Source: Arcticibacter tournemirensis
Lineage (GTDB): Bacteria > Bacteroidota > Bacteroidia > Sphingobacteriales > Sphingobacteriaceae
NCBI RefSeq assembly: GCF_006716645.1
Contig: NZ_VFPL01000001.1
Location: forward strand, 4,774,001-4,838,000
DNA: 64,000 nucleotides
Reading direction: 5' to 3'
The notes under the pieces are model-generated. The model worked only from the letters and a program-made list of their open reading frames with translations. It was not told where the DNA came from and did no database searches. The position numbers and the translations under genes are program-made. Each line of letters starts with the position of its first letter. Position 1 is the stretch's first letter. This document shows, in pieces, positions 10,097 through 19,605 of the stretch.

Positions 10097-10441
10097 TTAT
10101 TTGAAGTAGAAATAAAGGCTAACAGCAAAAAAAAGCAGGAAAAATAATAATCCAATTATAGCATACCGTGCATTGAGAGAAGTCAAGGGAATAGGACTCC
10201 TCTGTTGTTTTTTTTCTTGCGCCTTGATATTGTTCGTTAGCTTATGCCAGGCTGCCCGGGTATCAACCTTAAAGTTTTCAGGATAGTCCTTTGTTTTATC
10301 CCATATTTCCTGGAGTTCTTTAAGCAGATCAGTCCGGGCAGGATCACGATCAAGCCACTCTAACAAATCATTTGTTTCATCCAGCGATAGTTCGTTAGAT
10401 AAATATCTGTTCATCAGATTCCAGTACTTTTCTTCTCCCAT
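10097..10441 (-). CDS. Short membrane-anchored anti-sigma-like protein
   Basis: This is a 114-residue protein. Its N-terminal half, with YLSNELSLDETNDLLEWLD, resembles the cytoplasmic anti-sigma domain of FecR-family regulators. A single membrane helix fills about residues 92-111 and the protein stops three residues later. Ordinary FecR proteins run to about 330-390 residues and carry a periplasmic sensor domain, which is absent here. The 103 bp downstream do not continue the frame. It lies downstream of an ECF sigma factor gene on the same strand, separated by a 35-codon ORF, so it probably holds that sigma factor at the membrane. Whether it is a natural minimal regulator or a decayed FecR cannot be decided here. 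Confidence 0.7.
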   Translation of the reverse strand: MGEEKYWNLMNRYLSNELSLDETNDLLEWLDRDPARTDLLKELQEIWDKTKDYPENFKVDTRAAWHKLTNNIKAQEKKQQRSPIPLTSLNARYAIIGLLFFLLFFAVSLYFYFK

Positions 10442-10446
10442 TATAT

Positions 10447-10554
10447 TTAGGCAATAATTAACTGAGCCAGGTACAATACATCCAGTAAATCACTTAGAGG
10501 GGTATCATCTTCAAGACACCTGGCAATTGCTTCGTCTATGATCTGTTCATCCAT
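10447..10554 (-). CDS. Putative 35-residue protein between sigma and anti-sigma genes
   Basis: A complete small open frame runs from ATG at 10554 to TAA at 10449-10447. The protein begins MDEQIIDEAIARCLEDD and ends in a hydrophobic YLAQLIIA stretch. It is acidic and predicted helical, with no family I recognise. Its stop lies 5 bases before the start of the anti-sigma-like gene and its start is about 50 bp after the sigma gene stop, so it fits a three-gene operon. The evidence is position, a complete frame and plausible composition only. It could be a leader peptide or chance. Confidence 0.45.
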   Translation of the reverse strand: MDEQIIDEAIARCLEDDTPLSDLLDVLYLAQLIIA

Positions 10555-10606
10555 ATTTTGTCGTTTTATAGTAATACATCCTGCCTTTATTTTACCCCTA
10601 TCCGGA

Positions 10607-11140
10607 TTACAAAAAAACATCAGCGAAAAATATAAAAACGACTAAAAGATACTCCTTTAAATACCTGAAGGCCTTTGTCATCTGGCTCTCTACCGTTTTA
10701 ACTGAAATATCAAGACGTTCGGCTATTTGTTTGTAACATAATTGCTCATAGCGGCTCAGTAAGAAAACCAACCTGGAGGGCTCAGGAAGCGACTTAACCG
10801 CCACTTCTACCAGATGACTTTCCTTAAGAGCAGGTGAACGCCCGATAAACCCGACTCCCGAGCCTGGTTCGCGACGAATCTGACTGGAGGGTTTAATAGC
10901 ATTTCTATATAGTTTAATATAATTAACAGAATGATCAATAGTGCTTTGAAATAAATGAGCTTTAAGCGTAGAACTTACTCTTAATGAGTCTCTTCTCTCC
11001 CATAATTTATAGAATACATCCTGCACAATATCTTCGGCTATGTCTTTATCCTGCACAATACGATAAGCTGTTGCGCACAGCGGCTGATAGTTCACCTCGA
11101 AAAGTGCCTCAAAGCCCGAAATATCAAGTAATAAAGGCAT
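10607..11140 (-). CDS. ECF sigma-70 factor
   Basis: This is a 177-residue RNA polymerase sigma factor of the extracytoplasmic-function type. The region 2 motif AEDIVQDVFYKLWERRD lies near residues 35-51. Region 4 follows at about residues 115-165, with the helix-turn-helix YKQIAERLDISVKTVESQM. The last 15 residues (LLVVFIFFADVFL) are strongly hydrophobic, a tail seen in other ECF factors of Bacteroidota. The gene is divergent from mdh and heads a likely operon with the 35-codon ORF and the short anti-sigma-like gene. There is no SusC/SusD pair next to it, so its target regulon is not indicated by the neighbourhood. Confidence 0.88.
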   Translation of the reverse strand: MPLLLDISGFEALFEVNYQPLCATAYRIVQDKDIAEDIVQDVFYKLWERRDSLRVSSTLKAHLFQSTIDHSVNYIKLYRNAIKPSSQIRREPGSGVGFIGRSPALKESHLVEVAVKSLPEPSRLVFLLSRYEQLCYKQIAERLDISVKTVESQMTKAFRYLKEYLLVVFIFFADVFL

Positions 11141-11283
11141 TGTCTTTCTTCTATGTTTAATCCCTTGTAATACAGACGTAACGGCATTTAAGAACGATAC
11201 AAATAGAAAAAGAATTTTATTAGTAAGGCCTTTTTTCTATATTGCGCGCATTTAATAAATTATTATTTAAACCCACAAAATAA

Positions 11284-12213
11284 ATGAAAGTTACAGTAGT
11301 TGGAGCAGGAGCAGTAGGTGCTACCTGTGCAGACAATATCGCCAGAAAAGAACTAGCCCAGGAACTTGTATTATTAGATATCAGAGAAGGTTTTGCTGAA
11401 GGTAAGGCAATTGACATGATGCAGACTTCTGCATTACTTGGATTCGACACCAAAGTTAAAGGTGTTACCAGTGATTACGCTGCTACAGCTGGATCTGATG
11501 TAGTTGTCATTACTTCAGGACTTCCACGTAAGCCCGGGATGACCCGTGAGGAACTTATCGGAACAAACGCAGGTATCGTTAAATCGGTTACCGAAAATAT
11601 CCTGAAACATTCTCCCAATACGATCATTGTTGTTGTATCTAATCCAATGGATACCATGACTTACCTTACTCTTAAAACTTCAGGTCTCCCTAAAAACCGC
11701 ATTATCGGAATGGGCGGAGCTTTAGATTCATCACGTTTCAAATATTACCTGAGCCAGGAATTAGGCTGTTCTCCTGCCGACCTTAACGCTGTTGTTATTG
11801 GTGGCCACGGTGACACTACTATGATTCCTTTAATTAACCACGCTACATGGAACAGTGTTCCTGTAACTGAGTTCTTAAGCAAAGAAAAACAGGATGAGAT
11901 CGTTGCTGCTACAATGGTAGGCGGAGCAACATTAACTAAACTGATTGGTACTTCCGCATGGTATGCACCTGGCGCAGGTACTGCAATGCTTGTTGAAAGT
12001 ATCCTCAGAGATGAGAAAAAACTAGTTCCTTGCTGCGTTGCTCTTGACGGTGAGTACGGACAGAGTGATATCGCCATTGGTGTTCCTGTTGTGCTTGGCA
12101 AGAACGGCTGGGAAAAAATCGTTGATATTAAACTTAATGACGAAGAGCAGGCTGCATTTGCTAAAAGTGCTGAGGCTGTTCGCAGCATGAACAGTGTATT
12201 AGAACTTGCTTAA
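11284..12213 (+). CDS. mdh: Malate dehydrogenase
   Basis: This is a 309-residue NAD-dependent malate dehydrogenase of the lactate/malate dehydrogenase fold, acting in the cytoplasmic TCA cycle. The Rossmann motif GAGAVGATCADNIA starts at residue 6. The substrate-binding arginines lie in LPRKPGMTREEL, and the catalytic histidine is H175 in IGGHGDTTM. The RKPGMTRE loop supports malate rather than lactate as substrate. Length and motifs match bacterial type-2 Mdh. It stands alone between the divergent sigma gene and a small protease gene 46 bp downstream. Confidence 0.95.
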   Translation: MKVTVVGAGAVGATCADNIARKELAQELVLLDIREGFAEGKAIDMMQTSALLGFDTKVKGVTSDYAATAGSDVVVITSGLPRKPGMTREELIGTNAGIVKSVTENILKHSPNTIIVVVSNPMDTMTYLTLKTSGLPKNRIIGMGGALDSSRFKYYLSQELGCSPADLNAVVIGGHGDTTMIPLINHATWNSVPVTEFLSKEKQDEIVAATMVGGATLTKLIGTSAWYAPGAGTAMLVESILRDEKKLVPCCVALDGEYGQSDIAIGVPVVLGKNGWEKIVDIKLNDEEQAAFAKSAEAVRSMNSVLELA

Positions 12214-12259
12214 TTCTATACTATTTAACTCTTCGGATTACGAAGATTAAAAAAATTGA

Positions 12260-12703
12260 ATGATAGAAGTTTCTTTAGAAATTTTAAATCTGCACGACGA
12301 CGGCTTCCACCCTTTAGTGGAAGTCGTTGCTTTTAACAGGCTGTTTAAAGCGGTGGTTGATACTGGCGCCTCGCGTACTGTACTGGATAAAACTACCATT
12401 GAGGCTTATATTGACACGGATACCCTTCTGTTGACTGATAAACTATCTACCGGCCTGGGTACCGATTCGATGGAAAGTTATACTATCAGAATCCCAGAGC
12501 TGTCTATCGGCGATCTCAGGATCTTTGACTTTGAGGCAGCAGTTCTTGATCTTTCTACAATTAATACTGCATATGAAAAAATGGAAATTACCCCTGTAAT
12601 AGGAGTAATTGGCGGAGATATTCTTATGAAATATTCTGCGATCATAAACTATCGCGACCAGAAACTATCTTTTTGCCTGCCAGCACTGGATCCGGTCATC
12701 TGA
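12260..12703 (+). CDS. Retropepsin-like aspartic protease domain protein
   Basis: This 147-residue protein consists almost wholly of a single-lobe pepsin-like fold of clan AA. The catalytic signature VVDTGASRTVLD is present with D34, and a later hydrophobic-hydrophobic-glycine element appears in VIGVIGGDILMKYSAI. Enzymes of this kind act as homodimers. There is no signal peptide or membrane segment, so it is probably cytoplasmic. The substrate is unknown. The downstream open frame overlaps its 3' end, but the globin itself is best started later. Confidence 0.8.
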   Translation: MIEVSLEILNLHDDGFHPLVEVVAFNRLFKAVVDTGASRTVLDKTTIEAYIDTDTLLLTDKLSTGLGTDSMESYTIRIPELSIGDLRIFDFEAAVLDLSTINTAYEKMEITPVIGVIGGDILMKYSAIINYRDQKLSFCLPALDPVI

Positions 12704-12750
12704 ATAGAATAACAACGGCTTCTGCTTTCAGGAAGTTTAAACATTACGCT

Positions 12751-13167
12751 ATGGAAAGAGATATTGAATCACGACAGGATATCGAATTACTTGTTAACAC
12801 CTTTTACGCCAAAGTAAAAGAAGATGATCTTATAGGATACATTTTCGAAGACATTGCAAAGGTAAACTGGGATCTTCACCTGCCTAAGATGTACGATTTC
12901 TGGGAAACCATTCTTTTTGGTCAGAAAGGGTTTAAGGGCAACCCCATGGAAGTACATTTTAAGTTAAACATGATACATCCTTTAGAAGCCGAGCACTTTG
13001 ACCGATGGAAGGAGCTGTTTAATGAGTCTGTTGACGAACTCTTCTCTGGGCCGTTTGCCACCCTTGCAAAACAGAAGGCCGAATCTATCGCCGGGCTGAT
13101 GTTATTTAAGATGAAAGGTGGGATACTAAACAGGCCAGGAAGTTCTTCCCGGCCTGATAAATTATAG
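12751..13167 (+). CDS. Group III truncated hemoglobin
   Basis: This is a 138-residue globin of the trHb3 type, which binds oxygen or nitric oxide through heme. MYDFWETILFG in the B/C-helix region and the MEVHFKLNMIHPLEAEHFDRWKEL stretch with its proximal histidine region are characteristic (that stretch lies at about residues 69-92). The start ATG at 12751 (MERDIESRQDIELLV) was chosen over an upstream start inside the protease gene because the domain begins there. The neighbours do not point to a role; nitrosative or low-oxygen protection is known for some members. Confidence 0.85.
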   Translation: MERDIESRQDIELLVNTFYAKVKEDDLIGYIFEDIAKVNWDLHLPKMYDFWETILFGQKGFKGNPMEVHFKLNMIHPLEAEHFDRWKELFNESVDELFSGPFATLAKQKAESIAGLMLFKMKGGILNRPGSSSRPDKL

Positions 13168-13184
13168 TAACATAAGATATGTTA
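13168..13184. terminator. Possible AT-rich hairpin between convergent genes
   Basis: A perfect 7-bp stem (TAACATA / TATGTTA, 3-base loop) sits in the 19-bp gap between the stops of the globin gene and gyrB. It has weak pairing and no clear T tract, so it is only a candidate. Confidence 0.25.
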
Positions 13185-13186
13185 TC

Positions 13187-15308
<2,122 letters not shown>

Positions 15309-15343
15309 CGTTAAATTTAAATAGTAAAAGAATTCTTACGTCA

Positions 15344-15943
15344 ATGAACATATCATTCAAATCAATGTCTAAGCTCGCTGCCGGCCTTCTAATGGCAGCA
15401 GTTGTAGTTTCATGTAACAACAATAAGGAAAAGGCTAACGATAGCACTCCAGCCGCTGCTGCGGCAGAAGCAAAAGCTGACAAGATCGTTTTTGTAAACT
15501 CTGATTCACTGGTAAACAACTACGATTATTTTAAAGAAATAAAATCGAAGCTGGAGGTAAAATCTAAAAATGCACAACAGGACCTTTCGTCAAAAGGAAA
15601 TGCATTTCAGAGAGAAGTTGCCGAGTATCAACAAAAGGCAAAGGACATGAGTGCTGATGAGCGTGCCTCTACTGAACAACGCCTTGCACGTAAACAACAG
15701 GAACTGGCTGCATTTAATCAGAATGCAAGCTCCGCTCTGGCAAATGAATCGGCTGCAGAAAATGAAAAATTGTACGACAAGGTTGCCGAGTATCTTAAAA
15801 CATACGCAAAGCAAAAAGGATACAAGATGGTTCTTACCTATTCTAAAAGCAATCCTTCGCTCCTTTTCGCCGATGAAAGCCTTGATGTAACGCAAGACGT
15901 TGTTAAAGGGTTAAACGAAGCATATAAGAAAGATAAAAAATAG
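15344..15943 (+). CDS. OmpH/Skp-like lipoprotein
   Basis: This is a 199-residue OmpH-family protein, related to the periplasmic chaperone Skp that holds unfolded outer-membrane proteins. It has a lipoprotein signal peptide with the lipobox VVSC (Cys about residue 24), followed by a low-complexity alanine-rich linker. The rest is mostly a long coiled coil (about residues 60-150) with charged heptads, then the family's C-terminal YKMVLTYSKSNPSLLFAD element. Lipidation distinguishes it from classic soluble Skp and is common in this phylum. A second ATG seven codons in is possible. A consensus promoter precedes it and a 19-bp terminator stem follows, so it is monocistronic. Confidence 0.88.
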   Translation: MNISFKSMSKLAAGLLMAAVVVSCNNNKEKANDSTPAAAAAEAKADKIVFVNSDSLVNNYDYFKEIKSKLEVKSKNAQQDLSSKGNAFQREVAEYQQKAKDMSADERASTEQRLARKQQELAAFNQNASSALANESAAENEKLYDKVAEYLKTYAKQKGYKMVLTYSKSNPSLLFADESLDVTQDVVKGLNEAYKKDKK

Positions 15944-15963
15944 GATTAGTTAAAAAGTCCGTT

Positions 15964-16010
15964 AAAGAATAAAAGGCTGCAGGAACAACGTCTGCAGCCT
16001 TTTATTCTTT
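15964..16010 (+). terminator. Strong terminator after the OmpH-like gene
   Basis: A perfect 19-bp stem (15964-15982 with 15992-16010) surrounds a 9-base loop. The core is AAAAGGCTGCAG / CTGCAGCCTTTT, so the 3' arm is T-rich. It lies 20 bases after the stop codon. Confidence 0.88.
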
Positions 16011-16041
16011 AAGCGTACGCCTGCCTCCCTAGAGCCGGCAG

Positions 16042-16099
16042 ACTTTCAACTTTCAACTTTCAACTTTCAACTTGATACCTGATACTTGTTACCTGATAC
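16042..16099 (+). repeat. Heptanucleotide repeat array (AACTTTC and GATAC types)
   Basis: Four consecutive copies of the heptamer AACTTTC (one start-truncated) run over 16042-16072. They pass directly into four heptamers TTGATAC, CTGATAC, TTGTTAC and CTGATAC (16072-16099). The array ends 7 bp before the guaD ATG. Similar 7-nt periodic arrays with other unit sequences occur at 27.4, 33.7, 50.2 and 59.6 kb. Confidence 0.85.
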
Positions 16100-16106
16100 T
16101 AAAAAC

Positions 16107-16580
16107 ATGACGGAGCACGAAAAGTACATGAGCCTGGCAATCGCCCTTTCTGAAAATAACATACAAGAGGGATCAGGCGGCCCGTTCGGGGCGGTGATCG
16201 CAAAAGACGGAGAAATAATTGCCCAGAGCGCTAATACTGTTCTTTCAACTAATGACCCTACCGGTCATGCAGAGGTATCTGCCATACGTTTAGCTGCGAA
16301 AGCGCTTAACTCGTTCGACCTTAGCGGCTGTGTTATTTACACTAGCTGCGAACCCTGTCCGATGTGTCTTGGCGCTATTTACTGGGCGCGGATCTCTAAG
16401 ATCTATTATGGGAATACGAGAACCGATGCCGAAGAAATAGGATTTGATGACAAGTTTATATATAACGAGCTGAGTTTGCCTGCTGAAAAAAGGCAGCTCC
16501 CTTCCGAACAGATCCTACATAGTGAATCTTTATCGGTGTTCAGAAAGTGGCAGCTATCAGAAGATAAAAAGCACTATTAA
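16107..16580 (+). CDS. guaD: Guanine deaminase (cytidine-deaminase fold)
   Basis: This 157-residue zinc deaminase converts guanine to xanthine in purine salvage. The zinc ligands and catalytic glutamate are in TGHAEVSAI (HAE) and TSCEPCPMC (PCxxC). The downstream segments YWARISKIYYGNT, AEEIGFDDKFIYNE and the tail SVFRKWQ match Bacillus-type GuaD closely and separate it from tRNA adenosine deaminase TadA. ATG 16107 is preferred over an upstream TTG that lies inside the repeat array. Its TAA stop shares the bases TTAA with the stop of the convergent S4-domain gene. Confidence 0.88.
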   Translation: MTEHEKYMSLAIALSENNIQEGSGGPFGAVIAKDGEIIAQSANTVLSTNDPTGHAEVSAIRLAAKALNSFDLSGCVIYTSCEPCPMCLGAIYWARISKIYYGNTRTDAEEIGFDDKFIYNELSLPAEKRQLPSEQILHSESLSVFRKWQLSEDKKHY

Positions 16581-16999
16581 TCTTCCTCATTCTCCCAGAA
16601 TCCCCTCTTCTCCTGTTCGTTATCTAAAAGATCATCTATTTCGCGACGATCTTTTTTTGTGGGGCGCCCCGTCCCTCTGTCGCGGCTTAGCGCAGGAGCG
16701 TGAAAAGACGACTTAAATTTGAATGTATCCTCTTCCGGGGTAATATCCTCATAAAAAGTAACGGCAGTTTTAGCATCGGTACGGTTGAAAGAAAGTCCTG
16801 TCACTCTTATCTGCTTTCTCTCGATGCCTTTTGAAACGTGGTACACCTCGCCTATCTTCACCTCATACGATGGTTTGATATTTTGTCCGTTAAGTTTTAC
16901 GCGACCAGCTTTACAAGCTTCGGTGGCAAGCGTACGGGTCTTAAACACACGTATCGCCCATAAATATTTATCGATTCTTAGTTTTTCCTTGTCAGCCAT
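16577..16999 (-). CDS. hslR: RNA-binding S4 domain protein (Hsp15-like)
   Basis: This is a 140-residue protein with an N-terminal S4 RNA-binding domain (RIDKYLWAIRVFKTRTLATEACKAG region, about residues 7-70) and a basic/acidic C-terminal tail. Proteins of the Hsp15 family bind free 50S subunits carrying nascent chains and help rescue stalled ribosomes. The start MADKEKLRIDKYLW at 16999 is chosen because the six upstream codons are not part of the conserved domain. The stop overlaps the convergent guaD stop by 4 bp. The symbol is by family resemblance only. Confidence 0.8.
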   Translation of the reverse strand: MADKEKLRIDKYLWAIRVFKTRTLATEACKAGRVKLNGQNIKPSYEVKIGEVYHVSKGIERKQIRVTGLSFNRTDAKTAVTFYEDITPEEDTFKFKSSFHAPALSRDRGTGRPTKKDRREIDDLLDNEQEKRGFWENEED

Positions 17000-17103
17000 A
17001 ACCACTCCAAAGTTCACAATTTACAGGCAGCGTGGTGCCTATAATTCCTAATAATGATAAAAGTCATCAAAAAACCTTTATTTTGCTAAAAAAATATTAT
17101 TAA

Positions 17104-17922
17104 ATGATTGCTCAACTACAAAAACAAATTGAAGAAGCCTGGGGGGACCGTAATCTCCTTAACTTTAGTGAATATGCTAACGCCATTCAGACTGTTATCC
17201 TCATGCTGGATAAAGGTGAGTTACGGGTAGCCGATCCTGTGGCCGGAGGATGGCATGTTAATGAGTGGATTAAAAAGGCTGTAATCCTGTACTTCCCTCT
17301 CAGACATATGAAAGAGATCGAAGTAGGCCCGTTTGTATTTCACGACAAGATGAAGCTCAAAACCAATTATAAAGAGTTGGGCGTGCGTGTAGTACCACAT
17401 GGTATTGCACGATATGGCGCTTTTCTTGCTAAAGGGGTGATTATGATGCCGTCGTATGTAAATATCGGCGCCTATGTAGATGAGGGTACCATGGTGGATA
17501 CCTGGGCTACAGTGGGCTCCTGCGCCCAGGTAGGGAAAAATGTACACCTGAGCGGAGGTGTAGGGATTGGAGGCGTCCTTGAACCCGTTCAGGCTGCTCC
17601 TGTGATTATTGAAGATAACTGCTTTATTGGTTCAAGAGCTATTGTAGTAGAAGGAGTGCGGGTTGAGAGAGAAGCGGTAATTGGTGCCGGAGTAGTTCTT
17701 ACAGGATCAACAAAAATTATAGACGTGACAGGGAGCGAACCGATTGAATACAAAGGCCGTGTTCCTGCCCGCTCAGTTGTAATTCCTGGTTCTTATACCA
17801 AGAAGTTTGCAGCAGGCGACTATCAGGTTCCTTGTGCCCTGATCATTGGAACCAGAAAAGAATCAACAGATAAAAAAACATCTTTAAATGATGCGTTGCG
17901 CGAACATAATGTTGCCGTTTAA
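17104..17922 (+). CDS. dapD: Tetrahydrodipicolinate N-succinyltransferase
   Basis: This 272-residue enzyme transfers succinyl from succinyl-CoA to tetrahydrodipicolinate in lysine and meso-diaminopimelate synthesis. A left-handed beta-helix built of hexapeptide repeats fills about residues 110-240 (MMPSYVNIGAYVDEGTMVD, WATVGSCAQVGKNVHLSGG, IIEDNCFIGSRAIVVEGV). Length and motifs match DapD rather than the acetyl-transferring DapH. Its stop and the next start overlap as TAATG, so it heads an operon with a glycosyltransferase and a TsaC-like gene. Confidence 0.95.
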   Translation: MIAQLQKQIEEAWGDRNLLNFSEYANAIQTVILMLDKGELRVADPVAGGWHVNEWIKKAVILYFPLRHMKEIEVGPFVFHDKMKLKTNYKELGVRVVPHGIARYGAFLAKGVIMMPSYVNIGAYVDEGTMVDTWATVGSCAQVGKNVHLSGGVGIGGVLEPVQAAPVIIEDNCFIGSRAIVVEGVRVEREAVIGAGVVLTGSTKIIDVTGSEPIEYKGRVPARSVVIPGSYTKKFAAGDYQVPCALIIGTRKESTDKKTSLNDALREHNVAV

Positions 17923-18920
17923 TGCATAAGTTCCTCATTATACAAACTGCTTTTATCGGCGACGTCGTTTTAGCAACGGCTGTCGCCGAAGATCTGAAGC
18001 TGCATTTTCCGGAGGCACGTATTGACATGCTTCTTCGTAAAGGTAATGAATCACTTCTGAGCGATCATCCTTTTATCGGGAAGGTTTGGATATGGAATAA
18101 AAAAAAGAATAAGCTAAGGAACCTGTTCAAGCTTGCAAAAGAAATCCGCAGGGAAGAATATGACGATGTTATCAATCTTCAGCGATTCTTCTCTTCGGGT
18201 CTTTTAACAGTGCTGTCGGGAGCTAAAACAAAAAGAGGGTTTAATAAAAATCCTCTTTCTGCTTTTTTTGACATTAAGCGAGATCACATCATGACAAAAG
18301 ACGGGCTTCTGCATGAGACTGAACGGAACAAACAGCTTATTGACGATATTGTAGGATCATCGATAGCCAGGCCACGCTTGTACCCCAGTGAAATTGATTA
18401 TGAGAAAGTAAAGCACCTTAAGCAGAACCCCTATATTTGCTGTGCCCCGGCTTCCGTTTGGCATACAAAACAATACCCCAAATCACATTGGATTTCTTTT
18501 ATTAATGCAGTTCCCGCGGAGATAGATGTTTATCTCCTGGGCGGCCCGGGCGACCAGAAACTTTGCCAGGAGATTATTTCAGGCTCCGCTCATTTAAAGG
18601 CTCGCGACCTTTCTGGTTCTCTTTCTTTTCTTGAATCCGCCGCCTTAATGAAAGGTGCTCTTATGAACTATGTAAATGATTCGGCACCTATGCATTTTGC
18701 TTCTGCTGTAAATGCGCCGGTTACGGCCATCTATTGTTCAACCGTAACAAATTTCGGATTTGGCCCTTTATCTGATAAAAAACATGTCGTTGAAATTGAC
18801 TACGACCTCTACTGCCGTCCCTGCGGCTTGCATGGCTACAAATCCTGCCCTCAGAAGCACTTTAAATGTGCCCATGATATTCCACATAACCGACTTATAG
18901 AAATATTAAATGAACGCTGA
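17922..18920 (+). CDS. Glycosyltransferase family 9 (heptosyltransferase-like)
   Basis: This is a 332-residue GT9 family protein with a GT-B fold. The family transfers heptose or related sugars from ADP-activated donors to the lipopolysaccharide core. The N-terminal FLIIQTAFIGDVVLATAVAEDL is the typical opening. The C-terminal half carries the donor-binding FLLGGPGD-like element (VYLLGGPGDQK) and YVNDSAPMHFASAVNAPVTAIY. Two cysteine pairs near the C-terminus (YCRPCGLHGYKSC) are also usual for the family. It is coupled by TAATG to dapD and overlaps tsaC by 11 bp. Exact acceptor unknown. Confidence 0.85.
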   Translation: MHKFLIIQTAFIGDVVLATAVAEDLKLHFPEARIDMLLRKGNESLLSDHPFIGKVWIWNKKKNKLRNLFKLAKEIRREEYDDVINLQRFFSSGLLTVLSGAKTKRGFNKNPLSAFFDIKRDHIMTKDGLLHETERNKQLIDDIVGSSIARPRLYPSEIDYEKVKHLKQNPYICCAPASVWHTKQYPKSHWISFINAVPAEIDVYLLGGPGDQKLCQEIISGSAHLKARDLSGSLSFLESAALMKGALMNYVNDSAPMHFASAVNAPVTAIYCSTVTNFGFGPLSDKKHVVEIDYDLYCRPCGLHGYKSCPQKHFKCAHDIPHNRLIEILNER

Positions 18921-19473
18921 TATAGTAAATGCACTTGAAGTACTGAACGCCGGAGGACTGATTCTTTATCCAACTGATACCATTTGGGGTATCGGCTGCG
19001 ACGCTACAAATGAGAAAGCTGTCGAACGAATATTCAAGCTAAAAGGCAGGGACGCTGGAAAAAGCCTCATCGTACTCCTCGACAACGAGAACAAGCTAGA
19101 ACGCTACGTGAAAGAAGTTCCGGCCCTTGCTTACGATCTGATTGAATATTCCGAAAAACCGTTAACGATCATCTATTCGCAGGCAACGAACCTGGCTTCT
19201 AATGTAATTCATGCCGATGGAAGCGTAGGAATCCGCATTCCAAAACATCCTTTCTGCCAGCAACTTATTCAGCGTTTTCGCAAGCCAATTGTCTCTACCT
19301 CCGCTAATTTAAGTGGCGAAAAATCGCCGTCCAATTTCCTCGATATTGCACAGGAGATCATAGAGGGCGTTGATTACGTTGTAAACTTCGAACAGGATGA
19401 TACCAGCCCTAAAACCCCATCCACCATTATGAAACTGGAGCCTGACGGAAAATTCGTATTTATAAGAAGGTGA
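18910..19473 (+). CDS. tsaC: L-threonylcarbamoyladenylate synthase (TsaC/Sua5/YrdC)
   Basis: This 187-residue YrdC-domain protein makes threonylcarbamoyl-AMP for the t6A modification of ANN-decoding tRNAs. Landmarks are GLILYPTDTIWGIGCDA near residue 16, KGRDAGKSLIVLLDN (KxR and SxN elements), VGIRIPKHPFC and PIVSTSANLSGEKSP. The C-terminal Sua5 extension is absent, so it is the short TsaC type. The start lies within the last codons of the GT9 gene (11-bp overlap), so translation is probably coupled. Confidence 0.92.
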   Translation: MNADIVNALEVLNAGGLILYPTDTIWGIGCDATNEKAVERIFKLKGRDAGKSLIVLLDNENKLERYVKEVPALAYDLIEYSEKPLTIIYSQATNLASNVIHADGSVGIRIPKHPFCQQLIQRFRKPIVSTSANLSGEKSPSNFLDIAQEIIEGVDYVVNFEQDDTSPKTPSTIMKLEPDGKFVFIRR

Positions 19474-19585
19474 GCTGCTGGATTCTAAAATACGGATGCT
19501 GCATTACGTTTCCCCAGGCTGGCACTCGTCCATTAAATAAAATAAGCTAAATGCGTTTTAGGCTTCATCATTTAGCTAATTCCAT

Positions 19586-19593
19586 TATTTTTG
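19586..19593 (+). promoter_or_regulatory. -7 box of the cca promoter
   Basis: TATTTTTG matches TAnnTTTG exactly and lies 12 bp before the chosen cca ATG, which implies a very short 5' leader. It also argues against the upstream TTG start at 19591, which would begin inside the promoter box. Confidence 0.6.
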
Positions 19594-19605
19594 CAAGTCA
19601 GGGTT

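Noticed and set aside
10097..11140. Sigma/anti-sigma pair as the regulator of the alginate SusC/SusD genes
   Set aside because: It is about 36 kb away, the SusC protein lacks the STN signalling domain, and a GntR regulator sits in the locus itself.
12673..12750. N-terminal extension of the truncated hemoglobin overlapping the protease gene
   Set aside because: The globin domain begins at ATG 12751 and the extra 26 codons lie in another gene without conserved features.
16042..16099. CRISPR-like short repeats
   Set aside because: Units are 7 bases with no spacers, and no cas genes are present in the window.
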